Of a stretch of DNA of 64,000 bases, positions 25,021 through 35,350 are shown in pieces. Each line of letters opens with the position of its first letter. Within the stretch, counting starts at the first letter, position 1. Location: assembly GCF_027213945.1 (NCBI RefSeq), contig NZ_JAPWGW010000003.1, forward strand, positions 434,001 to 498,000, in the 5' to 3' direction. The translations under genes and the position numbers were made by a program. The DNA comes from Henriciella marina. GTDB lineage: Bacteria > Pseudomonadota > Alphaproteobacteria > Caulobacterales > Hyphomonadaceae. The notes beneath the pieces were generated by a model. It saw only the letters and a list, made by a program, of their open reading frames with translations. It made no database searches and was not told the origin of the DNA.

Positions 25021-25977
25021 ATGCTCAAACTTTACCCACCTGTTGACACTAACAGGACAGGCCGCCTCAGGGTTTCAGACCTGCACGAAATTTACTGGGA
25101 AGAGTCGGGCAATCCTGACGGCATCCCGGTCATCGGTGTCCATGGTGGCCCTGGCGGCGGCTCCAGCCCTGAGATGCGCCGCTTCTTTGATCCGAAACTC
25201 TATCGCATCATCCTGTTTGATCAGCGTGGTTGTGGCCGGTCCACACCGCATTCCGAGCTGGAAGAGAACGACACCTGGGCATTGGTCAGCGACATGGAGC
25301 GCATTCGTGAAGCGCTGAACGTTGACAAATGGGTGGTATTCGGCGGCTCCTGGGGATCGACCCTGTCGCTCTCCTATGCCGTCACCCACACCGATCGCGT
25401 GTTGGGCCTCATTCTGCGTGGCATCTTCCTGATCACCGAAGCCGAGATCCAGTGGTTCTACCAGGATGGCGCAAGCCGCATCTTCCCGGATGCCTTCGAC
25501 CGCTATGTCGCCCCGATCCCGGAAGACGAGCGCGGCGACCTGCTTCACGCGTTCCATAAGCGGCTGACAGGCAGCGACCGGCGTGCCCGTATTGCGGCAG
25601 CCAAAGCCTGGGCCTGCTGGGAAGGAGAGACCATCTCGATCAAGGGCCCGGATTCACGTCCGGCCAAGTTTGAGGAAGACAGCTTCGCAGACGCCTTCGC
25701 GCGCATCGAGTGCCACTACTTCGTAAATAAGGGCTTCTTTCCGGAAGACGGCTGGCTGTTGAAGCAGGCCGAGGAAAAGCTGAGCGGTGTGCCCGGCATA
25801 ATCGTCCACGGCCGCTATGACGTCGTGACCCCGATCGGGACGGCCTGGCAGCTGACCAAGGCATGGCCTGATGCCAAACTGCACATCGTCCCGGATGCAG
25901 GCCATTCGAGCCTCGATCCCGGCATAGTGGATCAGCTGATCACTGCGACGCGGGCTTTCGCCAAAAAGTTTGGCTAG
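25021..25977 (+). CDS. pip: Proline iminopeptidase
   Basis: The 318-residue alpha/beta hydrolase of the S33 family has the oxyanion motif HGGPGGGSS, the QRGCGRS motif, the nucleophile elbow GGSWGSTLSL (Ser near 111), the acid D in HGRYDVVTP and the His in DAGHSSL. The W-E segment AWACWEGETI is typical of prolyl aminopeptidases. It removes N-terminal proline from peptides in the cytoplasm. AAGG lies eight bases upstream of the ATG. It is monocistronic, ending at a bidirectional terminator. Confidence 0.94.
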   Translation: MLKLYPPVDTNRTGRLRVSDLHEIYWEESGNPDGIPVIGVHGGPGGGSSPEMRRFFDPKLYRIILFDQRGCGRSTPHSELEENDTWALVSDMERIREALNVDKWVVFGGSWGSTLSLSYAVTHTDRVLGLILRGIFLITEAEIQWFYQDGASRIFPDAFDRYVAPIPEDERGDLLHAFHKRLTGSDRRARIAAAKAWACWEGETISIKGPDSRPAKFEEDSFADAFARIECHYFVNKGFFPEDGWLLKQAEEKLSGVPGIIVHGRYDVVTPIGTAWQLTKAWPDAKLHIVPDAGHSSLDPGIVDQLITATRAFAKKFG

Positions 25978-25998
25978 GTCCACGAGCTAAGTAAAAAT

Positions 25999-26033
25999 AA
26001 AAGGGCGCTCCTGATTGGGAGCGCCCTTTTTTG
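25999..26033. terminator. Bidirectional intrinsic terminator
   Basis: AAAA-GGGCGCTCC, a six-base loop and GGAGCGCCC-TTTTTT. The flanking A and T runs make it work in both directions, between convergent pip and the transporter gene. Confidence 0.9.
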
Positions 26034-26069
26034 TTTCGTGGATGCGGGCTGCGGATGACGGCGTCCCGG

Positions 26070-27557
26070 TCAGGACGGTGTTTCTGAGCCAGCACCCGCA
26101 TCAGTTTCGGTTTCTTCTGCTGGTGGCTGAACATCGAGTTCCTCAACAGGAGCAAGCTCATTGTTCGGGCCAAGCAGCTGGGTCATGAAACCAGGCAGTT
26201 GAACGTTGTATTGCTGCTGGATCTTGTCGAAGAAGCCGAAGAACAGGACGAAGCCGAGGAAGGCAGGAACGAACCAGCGCATCAGGAAGCGCCAGACATT
26301 CATGACGAAACCTTCGCCGATCTCGCTTGTCATCATGTCACGCGAGAGCACCCAGCCTGCGAAGATAACCGCAAGAAGACCGCCGAGCGGAAGCAGGATG
26401 TTGCCCGTCACGAAGTCCACAAAGTCGAGATACTCAAGCGAAAAGACATAGGCTGCACCGACGACGAACAGGATGAAGCCCATCCCCATCGCCGCGCCAA
26501 GGCGGGTGACGCCCTGACGTTCCTCAAGCCATGAGACTGACACCTCAAGCAGGGAGATGGATGAGGTGAAGGCCGCAAAGAGCGCGAGCGCAAAGAATAT
26601 CACCGCAATGATCGGGCCGCCCGGAATGGAGCCAAACGCCACTGGCATGGAGACGAAGAAGAGGCTTGGACCGCCTGCCGGATCGAGACCCGCTGCAAAG
26701 ACGACCGGGAAGATTGCAAAGCCAGCAATCAGCGCGACCAGCGTATCAGAGCCTGCAATCAGGCCGGACGAACGTGGGATGTTCGTCGAACGCGAAAGAT
26801 ATGCGCCATAAGTGATCATTAGGCCGACGCCGATACCGATAGAGAAGAAGGCCTGGCCGATCGCCTCAAGGAAGGTGTTGAAGCCAACCTGATCCCACTT
26901 CGGCGTGAGCAGGAACTCCGCCGCGCGGGCTGCGTCACCGGTCGCCAGACCGAAGCCGACGACAACCACGAGCATGACGAAAAAAGCCGGCATCAGAATG
27001 GTCGCTGCCCGCTCGATACCGCCTTTTACGCCACGGCCGACGACCACGATATTGGCGATCAGGAAGATGGCGAGCAGGAGAAGCATATACCATTTGGAGA
27101 CGAGCGGGTGTTCGCCCTGCCCGATGGTATTGTTGAAGTTTGCTCCGGAGCTCGCCGCATCCATCCCGGTGAAGTTACCGCCGAGCGCCTGTAGCGTGAA
27201 GGCCATGAGCCAGGCGGAAATCACGACATAGAAGCTGAGGATGAAGGTCGCGGTGATTGTACCCACCCAGCCAACGATACCCCAGTTCAGGGACTTTGAT
27301 TCTGCGCGGGCAAGCGACTGAACGCCTTCAATTGCCGACATGCCGGATTTGCGACCCATCGAGTATTCCGCCATCAGCAGCGGAAGCCCAACAAATGCAA
27401 CACAGAGCAGGTAGATGATAATGAAGGCACCGCCTCCATTTTCGCCTGCGGTGTATGGAAACCGCCAGAAATTGCCGAGACCTACCGATGAGCCGACGGC
27501 GGCCATGATGAAGCCGAATTTCGACCCCCATGTCTCAGTCTTGCGGCCAATTTCCAT
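26070..27557 (-). CDS. Sodium-dependent transporter, NSS (SNF) family
   Basis: The 495-residue membrane protein has about twelve helices and the NSS N-terminal signature WGSKFGFIMAAVGSSVGLGNFWRFPY with NGGGAF, which forms part of the Na+ and substrate site in LeuT-type transporters. It probably imports amino acids or related amines with Na+. The C-terminal tail is Glu/Thr rich. A GGGGAG box six bases upstream supports the ATG. It follows rodA on the same strand by 81 bases but is functionally unrelated to it. Confidence 0.92.
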   Translation of the reverse strand: MEIGRKTETWGSKFGFIMAAVGSSVGLGNFWRFPYTAGENGGGAFIIIYLLCVAFVGLPLLMAEYSMGRKSGMSAIEGVQSLARAESKSLNWGIVGWVGTITATFILSFYVVISAWLMAFTLQALGGNFTGMDAASSGANFNNTIGQGEHPLVSKWYMLLLLAIFLIANIVVVGRGVKGGIERAATILMPAFFVMLVVVVGFGLATGDAARAAEFLLTPKWDQVGFNTFLEAIGQAFFSIGIGVGLMITYGAYLSRSTNIPRSSGLIAGSDTLVALIAGFAIFPVVFAAGLDPAGGPSLFFVSMPVAFGSIPGGPIIAVIFFALALFAAFTSSISLLEVSVSWLEERQGVTRLGAAMGMGFILFVVGAAYVFSLEYLDFVDFVTGNILLPLGGLLAVIFAGWVLSRDMMTSEIGEGFVMNVWRFLMRWFVPAFLGFVLFFGFFDKIQQQYNVQLPGFMTQLLGPNNELAPVEELDVQPPAEETETDAGAGSETPS

Positions 27558-27638
27558 TATCTGCTCCCCTCGTGAAAAGAATTTTGCCGGACACTAGCTT
27601 TAGCGGGACAAAGGTCAACGCACCTGCCCACATAGAGG

Positions 27639-28811
27639 TCAAATCATCCCCTGAGTGCTCAGGCGCTCGTCGCGTCCGATGTGCACAGAGAGGAGAATGC
27701 CGAAGCAAGCCATGGTGGTGAACATCACGGTACCACCATAGGAGACGAGCGGCAGCGGCACGCCAACGACAGGGACGAGACCCAGCACCATCGCCACATT
27801 GAAGAGGATGAAGAAGGCCACCGTTGCGACGCAACCTACCGCCGCGAAGCGTCCGAAAAGCGAGGCCGATCGCCCGGCAATGACAAGCCCCCAACCCAGG
27901 ATCGCGGCCCAAAGTGCAAGAAGCCCTGTCGCGCCGAGGAAACCGAATTCTTCAGCGATCACGGTCAGAATGAAGTCGGTGTGCTGTTCGGGAATGTAGT
28001 CGAGTTGGGCCTGCGTGCCTTCCATAAAGCCCCTGCCCTGCCAACCACCCGACCCGATGGCAATTTTGGCCTGTTCGATCTGGTAGCCATCATCGAGCGT
28101 GTTCACCGCCTGGCCCGTGAGCTGCGCAAGGAAGGTATTCACCCGTTCGCGCTGATAATCCTGAAGCACGAACATGTAGATTGGCCACGCACTGGCGATA
28201 CCCGCCAGGAAAACCGCCGCGATAATCCGGTAATAAAGCCCCGCAAGGAAGATGAGCACCGCGCCAGAGGCGATGAGCGCCAGTGTTGTGCCGAAGTCGG
28301 GCTGTTTGAAGATCAAGGCCGCCGGGACGATGATGATGAACAAGGCGGGCAGATGAATGAAGAACCTGCCTGACTGGAATGTCAGATTATTATGATAGTA
28401 CCGCGCCAGCGCCAGTGTCAGCGCGAGCTTCATGAACTCAGACGGCTGTACGCCAATGGGACCAAGCTGCAGCCACCTTGTGGCACCGCCTCTCGTCAAG
28501 CCGAACAGCTCCACGCCGACAAGCATGGCCAGGGTCACGAAGTAAGCGGGCCAGGCCGCCCGCAGCCAGATACCAATCGGCACAAGCGCGATGACAAACA
28601 TGATGCCGAGCGAGATGGCGAAGCGAACCGCATGACGGGCTGGCAGGCCAGCCTCCTCCGGGTTCGTGAAGGTCGAGGAATAGAGCGCCGCCGTGCCAAT
28701 GCAGGCGACGGTGATCAGCATCAGGACCAGCCCCCATGGCAGCTCGCCCAGCGTCCCTGCAAGGGTGCGGTCTTCAAATCTGATAGCCGAGGCGCGTGCA
28801 GCCCGCGCCAT
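27639..28811 (-). CDS. rodA: Peptidoglycan polymerase RodA
   Basis: The start at 28811 (MARAARASAIRFEDRT) overlaps the mrdA stop (TGATG), preceded by a G-rich box; an in-frame ATG 54 bases upstream lies inside mrdA. The 390-residue SEDS protein has about ten membrane segments, the loop with LTRGGATRWLQLGPIGVQPSEFMK, and the family ending VPLPLVSYGGTVMFT. It polymerises glycan strands for cylindrical growth in complex with PBP2. Last gene of the mre operon. Confidence 0.95.
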   Translation of the reverse strand: MARAARASAIRFEDRTLAGTLGELPWGLVLMLITVACIGTAALYSSTFTNPEEAGLPARHAVRFAISLGIMFVIALVPIGIWLRAAWPAYFVTLAMLVGVELFGLTRGGATRWLQLGPIGVQPSEFMKLALTLALARYYHNNLTFQSGRFFIHLPALFIIIVPAALIFKQPDFGTTLALIASGAVLIFLAGLYYRIIAAVFLAGIASAWPIYMFVLQDYQRERVNTFLAQLTGQAVNTLDDGYQIEQAKIAIGSGGWQGRGFMEGTQAQLDYIPEQHTDFILTVIAEEFGFLGATGLLALWAAILGWGLVIAGRSASLFGRFAAVGCVATVAFFILFNVAMVLGLVPVVGVPLPLVSYGGTVMFTTMACFGILLSVHIGRDERLSTQGMI

Positions 28812-30730
28812 CAGGGGTTGCCCCCGCCATTTCCGCTGCCCGATGCCGAGGCAGTCTGCTGCCACCGGGCAGCGGCGCGCGAGTCGCGGCGGATCGCGGT
28901 GGCGAGAATATCTCGGGCAACGGGCGCTGCGGTACTCGAACCGCCCTCACCATGTTCAACGACAACCGAAATCGCGTATTTCGGGTCATCGGCAGGCGCA
29001 TAGGCAACGAAGAGTGCATGGTCGCGAAGACGCCGGTCAATCTCGTCGCCCTTGAGCACGCCTGAACGGCGCTCGGCCTCAGATATGCGACGCACTTGCG
29101 CGGTACCCGTCTTGCCCGCAAGGCGTGGGCCGCCAAGACCAAGATCGCCCGAGCGCCAGGCAGTACCACCCGCTTCGGAGGTGACGCCATACATTCCATC
29201 CATCATGCGTTGCATGTGGTCAGGGTCGAGCGGCTCAGCATAGGGGATCGGTTTATCAGGGCGCGGACCCTCGCCGATGATATAAGGCTCGATCAACCGG
29301 CCCTTGGCGGCAATGCGGGCAGACATGAGCGCCAGCTGGAGTGGCGACGCCGACAGATATCCCTGACCGATACCGTAGTTCAGGGTTTCACCTTCATACC
29401 AGGGTTCGCCCAGCGCCGCGCGCTTCCAGGCATCGTCTGGCACTGTACCACCGCGCCCACCCGTAAGGCCAAGGTCCCAAACCTGTCCGAAACCAAAGCG
29501 GCGCGAAACGTCGGCCAGATGTTCAACACCAATCTTGCGGGCAATATCATAGAAATAGACGTCGCAGCTGCCCTTCATGGCCCAATGCATGTCCACATTG
29601 CCGTGGCCGCCGCGCTTCCAGCAGTGCCAGGTGCGGTTACCGAACCGGTAGTAGCCATTGCAGTAAACCCGCTGGTCCGGGTTTATTCCGGCTTCAAGCG
29701 CTGCGGTCGCAACGACCATCTTGAACGTGGAGCCCGGCGGATAGGTGCCGTCATACGCCTTGTGGTAAAGCGGCGAGCGGTCATTCTCACGCAGCGCGTT
29801 ATAGTCGGCATAGGATATGCCGTTGACGAAATCATTCGGATCAAAGGCTGGCGTCGACACGAAGGCGAGAATTGCGCCCGTTTCGATATCGAGAACGACA
29901 GCCGCACCGCTTTCGTCTCCGAAACGGTCGATTGCCGCGCGCTGAAGCTCAGCATCGACTGTCAGGCCAATATCCCGTCCCGGCGTCGGCGCGAGATCGT
30001 CGCTCTCAAGCTCACGAATGACGCGGCCTGCGGCATTTGTCTCAAGGCGGCGGAAGCCCGGTTCACCGCGCAACCAGCCTTCTGCGGCGCGCTCAATACC
30101 GGAACGACCCGTCCGCATATCCGGATGGCGAAAAAGGCGGGCCAGCAAGGATGCTTCCTCTGGAGAGGCATTTTCAGTCAGACGCGAGAGATCATCTGAA
30201 CTTGCCTTGGCGACATAGCCAAGCACGTGAGCGAAATCGCGCCCACGCGGATAGGAGCGCGTCGCCGCCATGTCGGCGCGCACGCCCGGCATGTCAGCTG
30301 CCAGCAGCGTCATGCGTGCAAACTCTTCGTAGGTGAGCTCGCTTTTGACGATCGTCGACTGGAATGAAGCCTGGCTACGGGCCTGCTGGATCACCCGCTG
30401 GCGTTCATCCATCGGCAGATCGATATGGCGCGCAATTCCGGCCAGTGTGGCGTCCATGTCCGGCGTCTGCTCGCGGACGATGGAGACGCGGCCTGCCTGA
30501 CGGTGGGAGGCAAGCGGAACGCCGAAACGGTCGTAGATCGCGCCACGGATCGGCGGAGCGAGATCGAGTTTGACCCCGTTCTCATTCGCAATTTCCTTGT
30601 AGCGCTCACCCTCGAAGAGCTGCAGCTGGACGAGGCGGGCAACGAGGCCAGAAAACAGGACGCCGCCAGCTGCACCCGTGATGATGGTGCGCCGATTGAG
30701 CCTGGATTCGAAGTCGAGTTCGCTGCTCAT
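28811..30730 (-). CDS. mrdA: Penicillin-binding protein 2 (transpeptidase)
   Basis: The 639-residue class B PBP has an N-terminal membrane anchor (about 17-35), a dimerisation region with GVPLASHR, and the transpeptidase domain with the active-site STFK in PPGSTFKMV (about residue 335), an SCD motif in MKGSCDVYFYD and KTGTAQV. It cross-links peptidoglycan for elongation with RodA and MreBCD. The C-terminal tail is Gly/Ser/Asn rich. The start overlaps the mreD stop by four bases (ATGA). Confidence 0.97.
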   Translation of the reverse strand: MSSELDFESRLNRRTIITGAAGGVLFSGLVARLVQLQLFEGERYKEIANENGVKLDLAPPIRGAIYDRFGVPLASHRQAGRVSIVREQTPDMDATLAGIARHIDLPMDERQRVIQQARSQASFQSTIVKSELTYEEFARMTLLAADMPGVRADMAATRSYPRGRDFAHVLGYVAKASSDDLSRLTENASPEEASLLARLFRHPDMRTGRSGIERAAEGWLRGEPGFRRLETNAAGRVIRELESDDLAPTPGRDIGLTVDAELQRAAIDRFGDESGAAVVLDIETGAILAFVSTPAFDPNDFVNGISYADYNALRENDRSPLYHKAYDGTYPPGSTFKMVVATAALEAGINPDQRVYCNGYYRFGNRTWHCWKRGGHGNVDMHWAMKGSCDVYFYDIARKIGVEHLADVSRRFGFGQVWDLGLTGGRGGTVPDDAWKRAALGEPWYEGETLNYGIGQGYLSASPLQLALMSARIAAKGRLIEPYIIGEGPRPDKPIPYAEPLDPDHMQRMMDGMYGVTSEAGGTAWRSGDLGLGGPRLAGKTGTAQVRRISEAERRSGVLKGDEIDRRLRDHALFVAYAPADDPKYAISVVVEHGEGGSSTAAPVARDILATAIRRDSRAAARWQQTASASGSGNGGGNP

Positions 30731-31287
30731 GACATGCTCCCCGCGAGTGGGCCGACCCTACGGCCAAGGTCAAAGACGGGTGCTGTAAGAATATGAAGAA
30801 TATATGTGACTACAAACACATTCACCAGTGGCGATAGCTGAACGAGGTGGTTGCCGGAGAAGCTGGCGAACAGCCAGACCAGCACGAATGAAACCGCATA
30901 CAGCACCACTGGTGCAACGGTGCTGATGAGGGGATTACGCTCCCGGTCAAAGCTGCGAGCAATGAGTGAGCTTGCGCCAAAGGCCGCCAGATTGATGAAG
31001 CCGAAACAGCCAAGTGGCGCATAGGCACTCACGTCCTGCGCCAGACCGAAAACGACAAGCACCACCATCGGGCGGAAGCCAAGACCGCTGCGTCCCCAGC
31101 CAATGGCCGCGACAAGCGAAGCGTACGGCCAGACCAGTTCAGTGTCGAAGAGCGTTTTCGGCGTGAGGCCGATAAGGCCGATCGCAGCAACGATGAGCGT
31201 ACCGATCAGAAAGCGACTGGTTGGCCCGGTTTCGGCCCAGATACCTGAGATCGCGGAAAGGCGTTCAGACTTGCGGCGTCTTGCCAT
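30727..31287 (-). CDS. mreD: Rod shape-determining protein MreD
   Basis: A 186-residue protein with five or so membrane helices, identified by position between mreC and mrdA, by size and by the hydrophobic pattern (GLIGLTPKTLF..., LGCFGFINLAAFG). It links MreC to the PBP2/RodA complex in the inner membrane. Gap to mreC is two bases. Confidence 0.88.
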   Translation of the reverse strand: MARRRKSERLSAISGIWAETGPTSRFLIGTLIVAAIGLIGLTPKTLFDTELVWPYASLVAAIGWGRSGLGFRPMVVLVVFGLAQDVSAYAPLGCFGFINLAAFGASSLIARSFDRERNPLISTVAPVVLYAVSFVLVWLFASFSGNHLVQLSPLVNVFVVTYILHILTAPVFDLGRRVGPLAGSMS

Positions 31288-31289
31288 TA

Positions 31290-32222
31290 TTACTCGCCTC
31301 CTGGCGCACCTGCGTCAGGCAGCGCGTCTGAAGCAGCGGTTTCAGCACCCTCTTCCGAACCCGCCTCGCCATCTGTCTCGATAGCGGATTCAGGGTCCGG
31401 CAACTCGGCTGGAAACTCCTCAGGGCGCGGGATCTGCATACTGGGCATCAGACGGACAAAGCCGCCGCGCCCACGATTCATACCGAACTCCACCCGAAGC
31501 GCACCGCCGCGTTCGACGACTTCGCCAACCACGATGCCGCGCGGGAAGATGCCACCCTCGCCTGATGTCAGGACCCGCTCGCCGAGAATGAAGCTGCCGC
31601 GCTCCGGCAGGTCAGTCAGCGTACCAAGATCGTCGCGGTCGCCGAACAGGATGGCGCGCATGCCGCTTGCCTCCCCCATGACAGGAACGCGTGAATTGAA
31701 GTCGGCAACGAGCAGCACGCGAGAGGACCGCTCCCCGATCTGGACGACACGGCCAACCAGGCCGCCCTCATTCTCTGCATAGGCGCCAGGCTGTACGCCC
31801 TGCAGCGTGCCAGCGTTGACGAGTATGGCCTCACGGAAAGGCCCGTTCGTTTCGGAGGTGATGCGAGCCGTTACGCCGCGAACGGGCGGTTCACCCATGA
31901 CGTTCAGCATATCCTCATAGGCTTCCAGACGTGCCGCCATGGAAATCGCAACAGAGCGATAGCGCGTCAGTTCACGGACTTCTGCTTCGAGCTCGCGAAT
32001 ACGTTCGTCGCGGGCGGCCTTGCCGGAAATGCGGTCCCAAAGGCCGGGGCGCGCAGAACTGGCAAGCTGGTCAGCGGCGACAGTCCGTGCTGGGTCGATC
32101 CAGGCGCGAAGGCGCGGCGACGTCTGCGCAAGAAGCACAGCGAACAACACCACGAGCGCCACAATAAGGGCGTAGCGGCGTACGGGCCGGGCTTTCAGTC
32201 TTTTTCCACGCAAACGGGCCAT
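31290..32222 (-). CDS. mreC: Rod shape-determining protein MreC
   Basis: The 310-residue protein has a short basic cytoplasmic start, one membrane helix (about 17-33), a coiled coil with ELEAEVRELTRY, and the two beta-barrel lobes containing GVQPGAYAENEGGLVGRVVQIG and VLLVADFNSRVPVM. It is a periplasmic scaffold for the elongasome. The C-terminal 60 residues are acidic and low complexity, longer than in E. coli MreC. It starts about 112 bases after mreB. Confidence 0.95.
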   Translation of the reverse strand: MARLRGKRLKARPVRRYALIVALVVLFAVLLAQTSPRLRAWIDPARTVAADQLASSARPGLWDRISGKAARDERIRELEAEVRELTRYRSVAISMAARLEAYEDMLNVMGEPPVRGVTARITSETNGPFREAILVNAGTLQGVQPGAYAENEGGLVGRVVQIGERSSRVLLVADFNSRVPVMGEASGMRAILFGDRDDLGTLTDLPERGSFILGERVLTSGEGGIFPRGIVVGEVVERGGALRVEFGMNRGRGGFVRLMPSMQIPRPEEFPAELPDPESAIETDGEAGSEEGAETAASDALPDAGAPGGE

Positions 32223-32334
32223 GGTCGTCCCTTATTGCCTCCCCACGGCAGGGCTAATCCTGAAGTGAAGCGCAGCCGCGCGCAACCGGGATTTCAGCGC
32301 CGCGCACATGGCCGCGCGCAGGCCGTCGCCGGGC

Positions 32335-33411
<1,077 letters not shown>

Positions 33412-33503
33412 TTAGCTGCAGTCGTGCGAGAATTTCTTTGCCAGCCCGTATTCCCCATGCAGCCTTATTCCACGGAAAGCAAGTGAGAGGCTGCCCGAAA
33501 CAG

Positions 33504-33516
33504 GTACGCCTCGTAC
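33504..33516. promoter_or_regulatory. Palindrome copy 1 upstream of mreB
   Basis: GTACG-CCT-CGTAC, an inverted repeat with a three-base centre, within a 17-base segment repeated almost exactly 83 bases away. It lies about 130 bases before the mreB start. Candidate operator; no regulator identified. Confidence 0.45.
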
Positions 33517-33544
33517 ACTCAATCTCGCCCCGAATTTCCGAAAG

Positions 33545-33558
33545 TTACAGGCCTGTAA
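33545..33558. promoter_or_regulatory. Perfect 14-bp palindrome upstream of mreB
   Basis: TTACAGGCCTGTAA is a perfect palindrome lying between the two GTACG inverted repeats. It is a possible binding site for a dimeric regulator. Confidence 0.4.
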
Positions 33559-33586
33559 GCGGCTGAAACAATAAGAAGAAGTTTTC

Positions 33587-33599
33587 GTACGCTTCGTAC
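33587..33599. promoter_or_regulatory. Palindrome copy 2 upstream of mreB
   Basis: GTACG-CTT-CGTAC; with its flank CACTT it repeats copy 1 in the same orientation with one or two changes. It lies about 215 bases before mreB and about 55 bases after the leuA stop codon. Confidence 0.45.
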
Positions 33600-33654
33600 A
33601 CTTGAGGGCTTGGGCTCTGGCGTTTGTTGTAAGCGGAGGTGTCCGGTGTGCAGC

Positions 33655-35190
33655 TCACGCAGCCAGACGCTTCATGCGTCGCGCCTCAAGCTTGTTCAGC
33701 GCATGGATATAAGCTTTCGCGCTGGCAACGAGCGTGTCCGGATCCGACGCACGTCCCACGGCCATGATCCCCTCGCCATTCAGCCTTACGCTGACCTCGG
33801 CCTGTGCATCCGTGCCGCCGGTGACTGCGTGGACCTGATAGAGATCGAGCTTGGCTTCATGGTTTACGATCTTACGAATTGCGTTGAACACCGCATCTAC
33901 AGGGCCATTGCCCGTACAGCTGGCTTCCATGAGCTGCCCATCTACACGCAGGGACAGGTCGGCTTTCTGCGGACCGACCGATCCGGCAATGACGCGAAGG
34001 CTGTCAAAGCCGACGCGTTCACCCATAGCTGATAGCTGGTCATCGACCAGCGCCAGTATGTCATCGTCAAAGACATGCTTCTTGCGATCGGCGAGATCCT
34101 TGAACCTGCGAAACGCCTCGTTCAAAGATTCGGGCTCAAGCTCATAGCCGAGAGAGGCGAGCTTGTCCCGGAAAGCGTTACGGCCAGAAAGCTTGCCCAT
34201 CACCAGGGATGACTTGGAGACGCCAACGTCTTCCGGCTTCATGATTTCGTAGGTTTCAGTGTTCTTCAGCATGCCATCCTGATGGATGCCGCTTTCATGG
34301 GCGAAGGCGTTCTTGCCAACGATCGCCTTGTTGTACTGGACCGGAAAACCGGTGATCCGGCTGACCATCTGGCTTGCTCGGGCCAGCCGGGTGGTATCGA
34401 TCGCGGTTTCATAGGGCAGCGTGTCGCCGCGCACCTTGAACGCCATGACGATCTCTTCGAGCGCCGCATTGCCTGCCCGCTCGCCAAGACCATTAATCGT
34501 ACATTCGATCTGTCTCGCTCCATTCTGTGCACCTGCGATGGAGTTTGCGACAGCGAGGCCGAGATCGTTGTGACAGTGCGTCGACCAGATCACCTTGTCC
34601 GAGTTCGGGATGGTTTCCCGCAGGGCCCGGATCAGGCCGCCATACTCATCGGGATGCGTATAGCCGACCGTATCGGGTACATTGATAGTCGTTGCCCCGG
34701 ATGCGATTGCTGCATCGATACATTTGCAGAGGAAATCGAACTCGGTCCGGGTGGCGTCCTCTGCCGACCATTCAACGTCGTCGACAATATTGCGGGCATG
34801 GGCAACGGAACGGCCAACCGCCTCCAGCACAGCGTTCGGCCCCATCTGGAGCTTATGCTTCATGTGCACCGGGCTGGTGGAAATGAACGTATGGATGCGC
34901 GGGCGGGCCGCGTGACGCACCGCCTCACCGCAGCGATCAATATCCTCGAGCTTTGAACGCGACAGTCCGGTGATCACGGACGACTTTGATCGGCGTGCAA
35001 TGTCCCGCACAGCCTCGAAGTCCCCCTGCGAAGAGGCAGGAAAGCCCGCCTCAATGATGTCGACGCCCATCGTTTCGAGAAGGTCGGCAAGCTCCAGCTT
35101 CTCATTGTGCGTCATCGAGGCGCCTGGCGACTGTTCGCCGTCGCGCATGGTCGTGTCGAAGATCAGGATGCGGTCTTTTCCGGTGGTCAT
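33655..35190 (-). CDS. leuA: 2-Isopropylmalate synthase
   Basis: The 511-residue enzyme has the HMGL-like TIM barrel with DTTMRDGEQSPG at the start, STHCHNDLGLAVANS (metal-binding histidines) and GLGERAGNAALEE, and a C-terminal regulatory domain (LDLYQVHAVTGG) that binds leucine. It condenses acetyl-CoA with 2-oxoisovalerate as the first committed step of leucine synthesis; the oxo acid comes from the ilvBNC products encoded 13 kb away. A leucine-rich leader ORF precedes it, so expression probably responds to leucyl-tRNA charging, in addition to feedback on the enzyme. Confidence 0.96.
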   Translation of the reverse strand: MTTGKDRILIFDTTMRDGEQSPGASMTHNEKLELADLLETMGVDIIEAGFPASSQGDFEAVRDIARRSKSSVITGLSRSKLEDIDRCGEAVRHAARPRIHTFISTSPVHMKHKLQMGPNAVLEAVGRSVAHARNIVDDVEWSAEDATRTEFDFLCKCIDAAIASGATTINVPDTVGYTHPDEYGGLIRALRETIPNSDKVIWSTHCHNDLGLAVANSIAGAQNGARQIECTINGLGERAGNAALEEIVMAFKVRGDTLPYETAIDTTRLARASQMVSRITGFPVQYNKAIVGKNAFAHESGIHQDGMLKNTETYEIMKPEDVGVSKSSLVMGKLSGRNAFRDKLASLGYELEPESLNEAFRRFKDLADRKKHVFDDDILALVDDQLSAMGERVGFDSLRVIAGSVGPQKADLSLRVDGQLMEASCTGNGPVDAVFNAIRKIVNHEAKLDLYQVHAVTGGTDAQAEVSVRLNGEGIMAVGRASDPDTLVASAKAYIHALNKLEARRMKRLAA

Positions 35191-35265
35191 GGACGGGCCT
35201 GCGAGTCTTTGGAACTGTCAGCGAAAGGGCGTTTAAGTCGATCCCCTGACCAGGCGCAGGACCAA

Positions 35266-35343
35266 TCAGAGTCCGACGGCCACCAGCCAGGGGCTGCTAA
35301 GTAGCAGGTCCGTTAGTCCCTCAAGAGGCAAATTCTTGCGCAT
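35266..35343 (-). CDS. leuL: Leader peptide of leuA, leucine-rich (25 aa)
   Basis: An ATG at 35343, seven bases after the upstream gene's stop, opens a 25-codon ORF with eight leucines, including three in a row (residues 13-15, DLLL), and ends at a TGA 75 bases before leuA. This is the pattern of an amino-acid leader peptide whose translation senses charged tRNA-Leu. Part of the leader (CCCCTG) can pair with CAGGGG just after its stop, and GGACC in the leader with GGTCC after it. Thus alternative folds are available. No clean U-tailed terminator is seen, so the mechanism may differ from classical attenuation. The ribosome binding site is weak (AGGT). Confidence 0.65.
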   Translation of the reverse strand: MRKNLPLEGLTDLLLSSPWLVAVGL

Positions 35344-35350
35344 ACTTGAC

